This document shows, piece after piece, positions 10,365 through 22,314 of a DNA stretch of 64,000 nucleotides. The notes under the pieces were generated by a model, which did no database searches, was not told the DNA's origin, and saw nothing but the letters and a program-made list of their open reading frames with translations. Source of the DNA: Forficula auricularia (lineage: Eukaryota > Arthropoda > Insecta > Dermaptera > Forficulidae); the NCBI GenBank assembly GCA_024734495.1, contig JALMQS010000085.1, positions 14,794,048 to 14,858,047 on the forward strand. The letters are read 5' to 3'. A program made the translations under genes and the position numbers. How positions within the stretch are numbered: position 1 is the first letter of the stretch; every line of letters begins with the position of its first letter.

Positions 10365-11280
10365 TCTATAAAGAAACCCTCGCTGTAGCCCTTGATATCT
10401 CCAAAGCTTTTGACCAGGTTTGGCACAAAAATCTTCTTGCCAAACTGCCAGCCTTTGGATTCACACCAACACTTCGCAAATGGATAGAAAGCTTTCTGAC
10501 AAACCGAAGTATAAAAGTTGTGGTGGATGGAACATCTTCTGAATCGTTCTCCACAAACTCTGGTGTTCCCCAAGGCTCTGTAATCTCCTCCACACTCTTC
10601 CTTATTTATATAAACGACCATATTGATCAAACGGCAAACCCCACTCATTGTTACGCCGACGATAGCACTCTACTCGGCAAACCCTCTCTCCCGAATAATC
10701 GAATCAATATTGCCTCCTCAATTACTCTCGACCTAGACAAACTGAATAAATGGGGCTCTCAAAATTTAGTTAACTTTAATTCAAATAAGACTCAATGTTG
10801 TCTAATTTCTAGGCGCGAAAATAGAGATTTCCCTGATATTCACTTCGATTCGAATACCCTGAAAATGTGTGACAGCCTATCCATGTTGGGCGTCTCTGTC
10901 GCATCTGACCTGTCTTGGAATGAACACATCTCCTCTGTGGCGAAATCTGCAGCAAGGAAGATTGGCTTCTTATTCAGGTCCAAGCGATTTTAGAAACCCC
11001 CACAACTTCTCACCATCTACAAGGTCCAAATCCGCCCCTGTCTCGAATACGGCTCTCATCTGTGGAGAGGAGCCTCAAAATATTCTCTTGCTACCCTTGA
11101 TGCAATTCAGAAACGAGCCGTCAGGCTAATTGACGATTCTACCCTCACCGACTCCCTCGACTCGCTGGCTCATCGAAGAGATGTCTCTGCCCTTTCCCTT
11201 TTCTATAGATACTATGACGGCAGGTGCTCTGATGAGATAAAATCAATAATTCCCCCAAAGCATGCTTTGCACGCAGCACA
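10365..11280 (+). pseudogene. LINE reverse transcriptase, C-terminal half, broken
   Basis: Non-LTR reverse transcriptase motifs in order: ALDISKAFDQVWH (catalytic-domain block A), SGVPQGSVISSTLFLIYIND, and the YADDSTL catalytic box near 10650-10670. Then follow LGVSVASDLSWNEHIS and the conserved LINE C-terminal region. A TAC-to-TAG change at 10991-10993 gives a premature stop where copies 2 and 3 read RFYKPPQLL. Downstream coding continues in frame but is cut at about 11280 by the family E patch. It encodes the target-primed reverse transcription enzyme. The N-terminus and endonuclease are absent through 5' truncation. Clade (CR1/Jockey group) is my best judgement. Confidence 0.85.
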
Positions 11281-11283
11281 TAA

Positions 11284-11500
11284 CTAACTTCTTTATTTAT
11301 GAACCGATTTCGATGATTCTTTTTTTATTGGAAAGGGGGTATGTTAGGGATGGTCTCATATTAATTTGGTCAAGTTCTGATGATATGATCACTGTTAATA
11401 ACATCACTAAAAAGAGAAAAATAAAAATAATTTTTAAGATACATATACCTTTCATGAATCGCACTCGACGGATCTTACTTAGTACGTTTGGCGGATACGT
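11284..11500 (+). repeat. Internal family E segment replacing LINE sequence
   Basis: Nearly identical to 7160-7370 of family E copy 1 but without either terminal repeat. It lies between LINE sequence ending GCAGCAC and LINE sequence resuming TAGACACCTACGTC. It replaces LINE material instead of simply interrupting it, which fits template switching or ectopic conversion better than transposition. Confidence 0.75.
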
Positions 11501-11750
11501 AGACACCTACGTCTACACCCTCTCACTTAATCAACTTTCCCTTCTCTTCGGTAATGCAAGGGTCTTTCGAGATCCATAGGGGCTACATCTTTACTGGTGC
11601 ACCCCTTCTTGCATTCGATTGCATTAAAAAAAAAAAAAAAAATCCTCTATTAAAATTAATAAAAATATCTTTTTCTTTTTTGTGGCTTTTCGGCCTTTCC
11701 AACCATAAGCCAATTTACGATACTATTTATTTTTAAATTTTGTCTCTATC

Positions 11751-11850
11751 CCGGGGGTCAGATTTTAGCCGAATGCCTCGAGTCGGATTCGAACTCCGGT
11801 CCACTTGGTTAGCAGGATGATACGCTACGGATTAGCCTATCCGACCCCCC
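11751..11850 (-). mobile_element. tRNA-like SINE fragment, family S2
   Basis: On the minus strand it has an A-box-like GGATAGGCTAATCCG and a B box GAGTTCGAATCC. There is no cloverleaf good enough for a functional tRNA gene. It probably comes from a tRNA-derived SINE. Confidence 0.45.
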
Positions 11851-11922
11851 CCCTCCAAAAAATATCTTATTAATTAATATTTTATTTTTCTTAAATAATC
11901 CATTATTGAGACCCCAGGGCGG

Positions 11923-11976
11923 AACCTTATCATTCACTTTTGTTTTTTTCGATTGTTGTCAAAAGTAAATTTTTTC
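11923..11976 (+). repeat. 54-bp direct repeat, right copy
   Basis: Exact match to 10262-10315. See the left copy. Confidence 0.85.
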
Positions 11977-12039
11977 TTAGCTATTTGGTAACAGACACAC
12001 TAACAAAAAGTTTGACAAATTTATTAATACATATATCTT

Positions 12040-12456
12040 AACTCATAAAATATGGTATACATTTTTGGATGACCCCAGATGTCTAAAAATGAAAAACTAA
12101 CCGCCCAAAATGGGGGGGGGGGAGTTAAAATATGAAAATCTTGGCCATTTACCAAACTCAACCAAATTTTGTATACATAATCAGTAGGACCCCAAAAGTC
12201 TAAAAATGCAAGAACTAACGCTCCAAAATGGGGGGGGGGGGCGTAGGTTCAAAAAATGAAAATCTAGGCCTTTGTATCAAACTGAACCAAATTTTGTATA
12301 CATAATCACTGGCCCCACAGGAATCTAAAAATGCAAAACCTAACCCCCTCCCCTACATGATTATAAATAATTTTATTAAATATTAAATATAAGTGAGGGT
12401 CCAGGTTGTAAGGTAAAGTCAAGTGGATGGCCACATCAGAACAGGTCAGCTTATTT
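12040..12456 (+). mobile_element. Family A copy 2 (5' truncated)
   Basis: Three minisatellite units with poly-G tracts, then the conserved right part (CTACATGATTATAAATAATT, then AAGTGGATGGCCACATCAG). The left body is missing. Confidence 0.6.
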
Positions 12457-12854
12457 TTAAAAAGCAGCGTGCGTGTCAAGTGATTTTCATTTAACATTTC
12501 CTCATTAATTAAAAATCAACATTTTAGAAAAATAAGCTGTGAAATAAATATTTAATCACTAAAATACTTAACAAAAATGAAAGAACTACCTTAAATGGGC
12601 CACATTTGAAGAAAAAAAATTGTCATTATTTTATTTTTATTTGGTTGACATGATAAAAGCATTACCAAACAAAAGTGTATTTTTCATTTTCAATTTATTA
12701 AATTAATTAATCAATTATTTCAAAGCAGGCCTATAGTTTAGTGCAAATTATTGTTTAAATATTACCAGAGGCGTAACAGGGAAGGTGGCTTAGGGGTCGA
12801 CCCCCACCTTATATTGAGTTGAAAAAATAATAAAATGAATAAATTTATTGACGG

Positions 12855-13058
12855 AGACAATAAAAGAGTGTGTCTTCTGCTGGAATTATAAATTTTATTT
12901 ATTTATAACGAGACTATAGTTTCGAGGGCTTTGCCCTCTTCATCAGTCTATTACAATGGATTCACAGGAATTAATTTATGTATGAAAGGTTAAAATCTTT
13001 CATGTGGTTAGGTTAAGAAATGTATAATTCCAGCAGAAGACACACTCTTTTATTGTAT
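12855..13058 (-). mobile_element. Hammerhead element H1, copy 2
   Basis: Reverse orientation relative to copies 1 and 3. The terminal inverted repeats (GACAATAAAAGAGTGTGTC and complement) are present. The ribozyme side is close to 12902. The other side carries about 60 bp not seen in copies 1 and 3, so internal sequence is exchangeable between copies. Confidence 0.65.
12903..12957 (-). ncRNA. Hammerhead ribozyme motif in H1 copy 2
   Basis: On the minus strand: CUGAUGA (12946-12940), extra A, stem II GAGGGC/GCCCUC, GAAAC (12923-12919), UAUA, GUC (12914-12912). Core and stem II are identical to copy 1, and the same stem I can form. Confidence 0.65.
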
Positions 13059-13113
13059 AAAAATTCTGCTACTCTCGGCAAAAAAAACTTTCAATTTAAA
13101 TAAATTTATATAT

Positions 13114-15350
13114 CAGTGGCGGGCGGTGACTTTTAAACCAGGGGATATTGTCCAAAAAATAGACCATGATTTTTTTAATTTTATTTTATTCTTCACTCCT
13201 TTTTGCAAAATTTATCGATAAACGCATCATAGAATTTTTCGATATTTTTTTTCAAATTGAACATTTTTTATCAATTGATATTTAAACAAAGCGGATAATT
13301 AATATTTATTTCAGCTTTTTTTGGTGATGTTTCATTTCTTTTCATTGTTGAAAACTTACTAAGAAGCTCGTAGGCACAATGCAAATTAAATGTATTAAAT
13401 CACACATAATAATAAATATTATTTCTTCATTGTGTTTTAAAATGTCTGAAACGCGGAGAAAAATATTTGTCAACTATGATTTTTTACTTTACCATACAGG
13501 GTATGGTCAAGTATTGTAATCGTGCATGAAAAAAGTGTTTTTTTCCATCTTTTTTTCGAAATATCTCAAAAACAGCTAGAACTATTTTGATTAAAAAAAA
13601 TTGAGCGAAATCATGGCATTTCGCTCTACAAAAAAAGCTCAAATAAGTGAACATCGAAAAAATTATATTTTTCGAGATAATAATTATTTTGTCAAAATGT
13701 CTGTTAGTTAGTTTGTCTGTCTGGTTGTCTGTTTGTCTGTTTGTCTGTGCGTTACCAAATTTTTGTGGACGAGCTAGTTCAAAAACTAGTGATAATATCG
13801 AAACCAAATTTCACACGTAGTTTTGGCCCATTGAGATTAAGAGCTGATTAGATTTTGGTGCATATCGACCCAAAATTAAAAGGGGTGGAGGGGGGTTAAA
13901 AATTAAAAATCTAGGCCATTTGAGCAAACTCAACCAAATTTTGTTTACATAATCAGTGGAGCCCCAGAAGTATAAAAATGCAAAAACTAATCCCCTTACA
14001 TGATTATAAATAATTTTAGGGGCCAGGTTGTATGGTAAAGTCAAGTGGATGCCCACATCAGAACACGTCAACTTATTTCTCGTTGTGTATATGAATTCCG
14101 ATACCCACTTTAACCTAAAATCGGAAAGTGAAAAAGTTATTTTGTATCAATATACGGTACTTACTGATTAGATTTTGCAATTTCTTTTTCAAAAGGCAGA
14201 AAATATTTTTTGAATTAGTTTATTGAGATTTTAAGAGGATGTTATATAATTATAGTATAGCCATAAATGAACAATTTATATATAAGTTTATTAATCGGTA
14301 CTAAGGCAGCTCTAGTTTACCGAGTCTTGTAAAAGTTTTCACTTTATTATTTAATGTGCGGGTGAGCGATCTTTCATTTGAATCTGATCGATGAAAATAA
14401 CTACCTACAAAGAATAAGATCTCTCTCTTTAAAGTTTCATTGCAAGGATGCCAAAATACAAGTTCAGACCTGTTTCAGACTATTTGAGATTAATTTCTTA
14501 ATTTCTATTATTCTAGGAATGGCCTTTTGTATTCGGACCAAAACGATTCTCGTTATAGAGAGAGAGAATATTCAATTGGACTTCATTGAAGAAAATACTT
14601 TTGCCCAAACATTTTTTAGTTCAACTTTCACGATTATTATTTTAATGCAATTTATAGATTTTAAATGAAAGTCTGGGACGAGTACATGTAAATTAATTCA
14701 CTTTTTAACCCCATAAAATCAAAGTAATATTCCATTAGATAGCTGAACTGATTAAAATGGAAAATCTGGAATATTTTTTTCATACTAGACATAGATCAAT
14801 TGTCCTCCCAAAGATTAATAAGTCAATTACCCAAAAAATGCCTATTTTGTGGCAATTAAATATTTTACTAAACTTACAAATGATCTAAAAAATCTGTCGT
14901 GTGACAAGAAAAAATTGGTTAAATGGATCGGATCGTTATGATTTCACCCTGTCATATGTATGTAAATCTCAAATGTGAACTAATGTTTATCAATGTGCAC
15001 CAAATTTTATTTATTGTAATTCTTTGTAAAATTAAATAATTATTAATTTTTATATATAAGATTTTAATCCGGTCCTATGTACAGTTGACTTGTCAACTCT
15101 ATAGGACATGACATATTGTATGTTGTGTATTTTCTGAATAAATAAATTTAAAAAAAATATTCATAAAATTTGCTAACGTTAAAAGCTCTGAAAATTTTAA
15201 GTTTTATATAAATTTAAATGAATTAGTTGTATAATATTTATTGAAAGTGTTTTTAAAATATTACAAATTTTCAAATATTACACTGATGAAAATACTCTTG
15301 GCATTTTGGAATTTGCGCGATGCGGCGCATCCATGGACCGGACGCCACTG
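13114..15350 (+). mobile_element. CAGTGGCG-ended hAT-like element, copy 1 (carries a family A insertion)
   Basis: The left terminus CAGTGGCGGGCGGTGAC at 13114 and right terminus GGACGCCACTG at 15350 match those of the element at 48987-49809. CAGTGGCG termini suggest hAT. The flanks are TA-rich and no clear 8-bp duplication can be read. The size includes family A copy 3. The interior has no intact transposase frame. The 96-codon hydrophobic frame at 14378-14668 resembles sequence at 25930-26100 and is repeat-derived. Confidence 0.5.
13482..14078 (+). mobile_element. Family A copy 3
   Basis: Has both conserved ends (TTTACTTTACCATACAGGG and the GTATGGTAAAGTCAAGTGG region) but only about one minisatellite unit, so unit number varies between copies. 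Nested in the CAGTGGCG element. Confidence 0.65.
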
Positions 15351-16895
15351 ATATAATATATTATGTCTATTTTTAAAATAATCAAGTATATGAATTTTCG
15401 CAAGACATGGCTCTCCCCAATTTAGTGGTGTAAAGTTTGATCTTCTTGAGTTAACCCCTCATATCAATCCTAGAGTTATGCTTATGTATATTATTAAGTA
15501 CCTGGAACACCGAGCGATACTCGGTAATGCATGTGTTTGTTTTTGATTTAATCAACTATTTGTTTTATATTGATTCAACCACCTGTTATTAATCGAATGT
15601 TTTCTACATTTGATTCAATCGGGAATCAAATGTAGGGAATTTTTTTTCAAATATTGAGTGAAAATAATATTTGAACTTTTATATTTCTAACTTGAAATAA
15701 TGATCTTAAATAAAATTTTTATTATTTTTCTAACTAATATAACAAAGAATAATTGTTTAATCAATGAGAATTGTTTTTGACCGCGCTTATTTGAAAAAGA
15801 TATTTATTGCAAGTACTGCGGATTACGCTATTGAAGTCTGCGGAGTCTTAAGTCTGGACCAAGAGAGAAAAAGATGTGATCCACTTAGCTACAATCCAAC
15901 GTCATTTCGCGTATAGCCCGCTAGACATTCGGATGGATCACCAAGTGAATTTGAAATCTCAGATGTTATATATTTAATCTTGGATAAAAAATACTTGGTA
16001 GGTTTCACATTAATGTGAAACCTACATAGTATTTTTTCATCGAATAATTTCAAGTTAATTAGATGATCAATAGAACAATTTGGAATAATTTATTAAATTT
16101 AAATTTATTAGTACTCTCTAACTTTACTCGCTACTCCTCTGCCCAACTGTATGCAAAATTTGAAAAACCATACCGAGTCTTTAAAAGAATTTCACTTTTT
16201 CCTCTAATTATAATGCTATACTATATTCATGTATTTACAATTTTTAAAATTCATTAATTTAATGAAATAGCGAAAAAAATAATAATTTTATAAAAATCGG
16301 TAGCATTTAACAGTAACAAGCTAATTAAATAAAGATTTTCCACTTTTTTCTTTTTCTTTCACATTGAAATGAAAGCAGAATGAAAGATAAATATATGGTA
16401 CGTCACTGTGTCGGATCGCCATGGAAACATCCCACAAGCTTTATGACAAAGCATTTACAGAGGCGGGAGAAGAACGGAAGGAAAATATCGAGACGCCTTA
16501 AATATATTGGTTCGTAAGTTGCTTAAGACGCTGTTTGCCAACCCTCCGTGCTTGAATTGCTGACGCAATCGGGTTTTTATCAAAATAATTGACAAAATAA
16601 TTGAAAAACGAGAATAGCACCAGAGCTGGAATTCATTTGTTAAAAATAAATAATAATTTAAGGAAGGGAGGGAGGGATATAGGGCAAAAATATATCAATA
16701 TTTTCTGATATACATTTATAAATATATTTGTTAAATATAAATACATACTTTATAAATAAATAGGACAAATATAAAAATCAGAAATTGTAGATTTTCAGGT
16801 GTTGACTTTTAGATATATAGGGTAAATCCGCGAGAGATGCTACACATTTTAAAAAACCATTATTCTAAAGCCCATGGTGCACATAACTATAAGTA
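15351..16895. other. No gene recognised; perfect hairpins present
   Basis: A+T-rich. Contains a perfect 28-bp palindrome GTAGGTTTCACATT/AATGTGAAACCTAC at 15998-16025, extended outward by AATACT/AGTATT. A second hairpin has CTACATTTGATTC arms at 15604-15634. A GC-richer island at about 16395-16575 has no recognisable coding content. Confidence 0.5.
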
Positions 16896-16897
16896 AA

Positions 16898-16980
16898 CGA
16901 GCTTTTCGTGCGTGCCTTCGGCACGCCTGAGAAGCTCGGCCCTCCGGGCTGGTGCTCTGGCGGGTGGCGTCTCGGTCCAA
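16898..16980 (+). repeat. GC-rich hairpin module, copy 1
   Basis: Contains GCGTGCC TTC GGCACGC, a 7-bp stem, followed by CTCGGCCCTCCGGGC and GGCGGGTGGCGTCTCGG. A related module in inverse orientation lies at 63372-63450. It stands out from an A+T-rich background. Origin unknown. Confidence 0.5.
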
Positions 16981-18477
16981 AAATGTTATTCCTCTTAAAA
17001 AACCACACTCCAAATGTATACCTGTAAACTCCCGAAAATACATAGTCTCTTAAAAGTTTCGCCTCATTTTTGTCCTGACACAGCTACAGAAATGAGGCTC
17101 TAGATATGAATCTGGAAGTATTTTTTTTTCTATAATCTACAGCATTGTGATATTTTTTGTGTGGAAATAGATTTATTTAAATAAGTGGGATCGTGTGAGG
17201 AGGAGAATTATATTATATCATTTTTTTAAAATTTGGGATCGATAATCGATATAAGGCTCCAAATATTTAAAAGAGATCAGGTGTTGTTTGTATGACAGGC
17301 TGCTTCAGTATTGCCATGAGAAACTCCGGCATGCGTGTCTTAAGTCTTTCAATTTTGTAAAAATCAAAAAATAAGAAAAACAAAATTTAGATTTTTAAAA
17401 AATTTTAAAAAGTGGCAAATTAATAAAAAATAATCAAATATTATATAAAATATAAATCAAATAAGAAGTGATTAATTTCTTCTTCTGTGCTCAAAGAAAA
17501 GCGAATTGAATATTTAATTTTTGAGTGGTGAGAGGGGGAGGAATAATTGTCAATATATTTATGCATTTTTAATTTAAAATCAATTGGAGTCTTTCATTTC
17601 AAAATTCGAGTTCAAATTACAATTATATTTCAAATTTGCCTCGACTTATCTCGACTCAAAACACAAATATACCGACAGCATCAGCGCCCCCTGCCGGCAG
17701 CATTACGTTAGCGTTGCTGCAAATTAATCTGGACTATTATATATATAATAGTTCTTATGTTAACACAATAAAATGTATTAAGTGTGTATTGGGTTAATAT
17801 TAAATTAAAAACAGTATAATAAGTAGAAAAAAATTATTTGTAAAACGTTGCTCTGTGGTGTCTCACCCACAGGTGTCAGGGGAGATGCCACACCTCTTTA
17901 AATTACAAATTACAATAGTAGTAAAACATTGTTATTAAAAGTATTTAAGAACTAAAAAAATTTTTTAGGTATAAATAAAGCTAAAAATATATATTTTGTA
18001 AATAGAAAGTTCTTTAAAGATTGTAAACAAGATTTTGCCAAATGAAAAGAATAATAATTGGACAATATTTAGTCTTTTTATAGAAATTTTTCTATTTAAC
18101 GACCACAATCGACACAAAATTCTTCAAAATATTGCAGTCATCAAGAAGCCATCTCTCGCATGTTGCACAACGCATCCAATCAAATTTCTTGAAAGTTGAA
18201 GAGTAGTTTTCATCGCACTGTGGCATCTCTCCCATTTAGTAAGAGTGAGATGCCACACCCTCCCTCTTGCCGCGATTAATAGCAAACAAACCAAAAACCG
18301 ACTCATAACCTCACTAAAAGTTTCGTTGTTTACTATCTATTTGAGTTTATTCGAATATTTAAAATATTAGCTCTTAAGAAATTCATAAGTGTAGCTTAAG
18401 AAAAACTTTAGAGTGTGTAATGAGAGTCTTACCTTTGATTTTAGCTTGTGGTCAATAAAATATTATTCACAATCAAT
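16981..18477. other. No gene recognised
   Basis: A+T-rich. The motif GAGATGCCACACC occurs at about 17879 and in a perfect inverted repeat GTGGCATCTC/GAGATGCCAC at 18221-18257. The 60-codon minus-strand frame over it is not conserved-looking. Confidence 0.45.
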
Positions 18478-18781
18478 ATCAATCATATCATCAGAACTTG
18501 ACCAAATTAGTATGGCATCATCCCTAAGATACCCCCTTTCCAATAAAAAAAGAATAATCGAAATCGGTTAACAAACAAAGAAGTTAGGCCTGAACAAACC
18601 TAACAAAAAAGGCCTAATACCAATAAAAAAAAAACGGGACCAATCGGAAGCTAGACTGAACCCAATGCAAAAATTTTTTCAGAATCGGTTCACAATTGTC
18701 GGAGATATTGGTAACATAGACAAAAAAAAAAAAAAAATCAGTCGAATAGAGAACCTCCTCCTTTTTTGAAGTCGGTTAAAA
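18478..18781 (-). mobile_element. Family E element, copy 2 (one end missing)
   Basis: Keeps one terminus (TTTTTTGAAGTCGGTTAAA at 18763-18781) and the adjoining interior, truncated at about 18478. Confidence 0.6.
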
Positions 18782-18789
18782 AGTAAAAA

Positions 18790-19765
18790 ATATTGATTAG
18801 AAAAAACCAGCGATTATTAGCTGAAAGCCATGTGACGCACATATATAAAACATATTTTAATTAAAGACAGTACAAATTGAGAAACAATTTTAACTAATTG
18901 GATGAAAAGAGAAAATAGTATCTATATTTTAGTATTTAGAACATGGTCGCGAAAATAAAATGAAAAACCAAGGGTTAAATTACCTAATTTAAGTTAAAGT
19001 GAAAATTTCCAACAATTAACGAAGCTAACAAAAACCTTCCGGGAAACTACCCTTGACTAGTACTTGAAATGAAAAACCGTTTTTAATCAGATTCAAGATT
19101 CCATTGTAGTTGAAATAACCCAACTTTCCGTAAATAATTTGAAAGGGATGCGAATCTTCCTCTCTTTTTGCTTTAACATCTATCTATCTACTCTTATTAA
19201 ACGAGCAAAAATTGTAAATATATATATATATTTATATATTTGTATCTTTGTTCAATTTTGAAAACGGCTCTACCGATTTTGATGAAACCAACTCTATTAA
19301 CAAGTTTTGAGGATGAGAAAACGATCTGGACCACGACAAATTTCATCTTAATTGATCTTTTCTTAATTAAAGTAATTATTTATAGATAAAAATCTCAATA
19401 AAAAAGTTTGTTTACATTATTTTCAATTATCTTTTATTTATTAATTGTTTTTTTAATTTTAAAACCCACTAATAGGTTATAACAAATATTATTATATTAT
19501 ATTAAAATTAGGATTTTTTTAATTAACAAGTGTCTAAATCATAACATTACAGGTGGATTCATAACAAAACACGCGTGTTTACAAATAAAGTGATTGAAGT
19601 GGCTTTTTTTATATAACTTGGAAACAAATCTGATTTATTTTCATGTTTTTATTTGAGATCCTATACGATTTTTTTTTTTTATTATTATTTTCCTATTTAT
19701 TTTTTTATAATGTTTATCAATATGAACGAATGTGGGCAAATTGGTGTACAAGTAAATAAATATAC
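18790..19765. other. A+T-rich DNA, no gene recognised
   Basis: Contains a (TA)-rich segment followed by AAACGGCTCTACCGATTTTG at about 19260, a motif typical of dispersed insect Helitron-like repeats. No coding potential seen. Confidence 0.4.
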
Positions 19766-19769
19766 CTAC

Positions 19770-19950
19770 TCATAATGTGTGGACCACTAGAAAGCTAGAA
19801 ATGCAAAAACTGGGTACAGGGTGGGGATGGATGTGGGATGTGCAGGACTTGGGGTACAGTTGTGGGGTATCCGGGGGTGGCGGTGGTGATGCAGTGGTGG
19901 GGGCGAGGTACGTGGTTTCGGGGAGGAGGGTCCAGGGGGCGTGTACTATA
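19770..19950 (+). mobile_element. Family B fragment with G-rich tract
   Basis: Starts at TGTGTGGACCACTAGAAAG, then AGAAATGCAAAAACTGGG, then a G-rich tract. It lacks the upstream body found at 9190-9620. Confidence 0.5.
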
Positions 19951-20532
19951 TATATATTTGTATTTTTTTTAACTTGGTTACCGTATATTGCTCGGTGGCT
20001 CTAGGTACTTATTATTATTTAAAAACCTATTTCAAGATCGTTCTCTAATAAATAACATCATTAAAATAAATTGAATGATTTAATAAACTCATTTCCTTCT
20101 TAATTGATACAAAATTCAAGTATCATATTTTAGTAAAAAAAAAACAAATCAAAAATCCAGAAATAAATCTTATTTACCTTTAAGACTAATGAAAGAAATG
20201 ATAAGCAAATTAGATGAATAATTGAAATGGTCAATTATAAATAAATTCACGCCATTACAAATATTGATCTTGGTTACGTATGTTAGAGCAGTTGTTAACA
20301 TTTTTTAACTTATGGAACACTTTGGATTATTATAAAAATTTGTAGAATAATATACTATATAATCACTAGAATCATAAAACTAACAATATAAATATTCAAA
20401 ACTTACTTTTTATTAAAAATTATAGAAAGCAAATAACATTTCAGTAAAAACAAATACAAGTAGATTGTTTAAAAAAAAATCAAATGACCAGGCGAGCACA
20501 CAAATCAGACATAGCAAATATATAAGTAAATC

Positions 20533-21060
20533 GATTCCGCGACATTTCAGCCCCCGACAAAATATTCTTCAGACAAAATATCTCATGACAAAATAACCCT
20601 CCCCTCGTGAATCTTATGAGTAATGCAAATCGACTCCGGTTCGGTTAATATATATTCAGTTCGGCTCGGTTGGGTTCGTATAGACTATAGATCCTTTTCG
20701 GGCAGATTTTTAGACGGTTCGGTTGGCATCACCGAACCTCCGAAAGTTTAGTCCAGGCGGGGTGTGTTTCGGGCTCCCATTTTTTTTTCTAATCAAACAC
20801 ACATTGAAAACCGAACCAGCCAATCGTCGGGCGGGGTGTGTTTGGGGGTCCCATTTTTTCCTAATCAAACACGACAGACAGCAGAACTTTCAAACGGCTA
20901 ATTAGCCGCCAAAATATGGAAGTCTGTTTATATTATTCAAAACTATGATTATAAGCTTCTCACTTAATCTTTTTTGTATTCTCCCTTATACTGGGGAATA
21001 TTTTGTCAGAAGATATTATGTTGGGGGATATTTTGTCGGGGGCTGAAATGTCGCGGTACC
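20533..21060 (+). mobile_element. Mutator-like (MULE) MITE with 9-bp target duplication
   Basis: Inverted termini of about 30 bp: CCGCGACATTTCAGCCCCCG near 20537 and its complement ending at 21056. The flanks carry an identical AAGTAAATC at 20524-20532 and 21061-21069. A 9-bp duplication with inverted repeats of this type is characteristic of Mutator-like elements. Inside are two tandem copies of an about 75-bp unit (GGCGGGGTGTGTTT) at about 20757-20890. No transposase. Confidence 0.65.
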
Positions 21061-21069
21061 AAGTAAATC

Positions 21070-21845
21070 AAAGAGGTTGCCTGAGGATTGATGTAAATAT
21101 ATGTAGTATTCGTTATATGCGAACAACCCAACTTACTCGTCTTTAATTTGAAAGTAATGGTACAAGACAGATATCGTATGGTCTAGTCCCCTAGTGCCCT
21201 AGTCCAATGATTTTTTAAATGAGGTATAAAATTGATAACTAAATTAAATAGTTTATCAAGTATAATAATATGTTGTTGTTTTTTGGTATTTTTAATTCTA
21301 TTTTGAATTACTTAGATAGTTTAAAATTAATAAGACACGTAACTAATCAAACACAATTAAAAATAAAATCAAAGTTCTTTTTAGTTTAGAGTAAATAAAA
21401 AAAGTTAAATTAGATATAAAATAAAAAAAATCAGTGTATCTAGAAATAAATTGCAAAACGCAATTAAATTTTGACAAACTGAATTAAAAACAAAATAAAA
21501 AAGTAAATTACATTTGAAAACTAATAATAACTGTATATGTATATGTATATGAAAATGTTTGGTAAAAAGCTATGGTTTTTGTCAGAAATTGTTGATTTCT
21601 GCTTTCAAAGAAAACAAGTTTTCTGCCTTCAAGATATCTGGGGGTTGTAAGTGAATCGTGGTAATGCTTCGAGTTATCATTAAAAAAATATTATGCTATT
21701 ACTTGTCCACTTCGCTTTAATAACAAACCAACATTATAAAATTAAATAACTCAAAATTATATCAAAAGTAAATAGAAAGAATTTTGTTTTTAAATAAGTC
21801 TTCGTACGATTAAATCAAATTTTAATGATTTATCGATCAACTATT
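21070..21845. other. A+T-rich DNA, no gene recognised
   Basis: Low-complexity sequence with no credible frame. Confidence 0.5.
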
Positions 21846-21950
21846 TGGGGTCAGGTTGTCCGAGGGGGGTGTCTCTTGCTTACTGAACAGGAGGTCCTGG
21901 TTCAAGCCAGACTCACTGTAACCAAGTACCCAGCCATATGCACCCATTTT
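21846..21950 (+). mobile_element. tRNA-like SINE head, family S2
   Basis: GGGGTCAGGTTGTCCGAGG resembles a Leu/Ser-type tRNA start with A box, and GGTTCAAGCC is B-box-like. The fold is imperfect and it lies beside an S1 SINE, so a SINE is more likely than a tRNA gene. Confidence 0.4.
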
Positions 21951-22001
21951 TTTATATTTGTTTTTTATATCTAGTCGGTACCTGCTGCTATTATTATTAT
22001 T

Positions 22002-22174
22002 TTTTTATTTATTTATTGTCACCGGAAGCACAGTCCATTTAGACAGCACATCAGTAAAGTTAGTGAGGGATCCGAGTTTTAGCCGCTTGAACCCCGGTCC
22101 TCCGCTTGAACATCGTCATCAACGATGCCGAACCGGACCCAGCGCCTTAGCCAGCTCGGACAACGCGACTCCCC
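22002..22174 (-). mobile_element. tRNA-derived SINE, family S1 copy 3 (diverged)
   Basis: Minus-strand match to 4000-4221: GGGGAGTCGCGTTGTCC at the head, CCGGGGTTCAAG B-box region, GTGCTGTCTAAATGG and CCGGTGACAATAAATAA at the tail. More diverged than the copies at 4000 and 37366. No target duplication seen. Confidence 0.75.
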
Positions 22175-22314
22175 TGATTTTATTTATTAATGAAGAATTT
22201 CTAAGGCAAAATAAATAAATTAATTCATATGCTATATTACTTTTAATATTGAAATCCCAATTACAGTTAAATAGAAATCGATAGAGTCTATAAGGAAAAG
22301 ATATAACGTTACAG

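Larger units (their letters stand above)
10350..11640 (+). mobile_element. CR1/Jockey-group LINE, copy 1 (5' truncated, chimeric)
   Basis: Carries the RT and C-terminal part of a non-LTR retrotransposon and its 3' UTR ending TTCGATTGCATT plus poly-A at 11624-11643. From 11284 to 11500 the expected LINE sequence is replaced by an internal piece of family E. Two other copies (24738-25834, 60742-61520) show what the uninterrupted element looks like. Confidence 0.85.

Noticed and set aside
14378..14668. 96-codon membrane-protein-like frame
   Set aside because: The same DNA recurs at about 25930-26100 without the frame, so it is repeat sequence.
21846..21930. Leu- or Ser-like tRNA gene
   Set aside because: The stems do not pair well enough and it adjoins SINE sequence.
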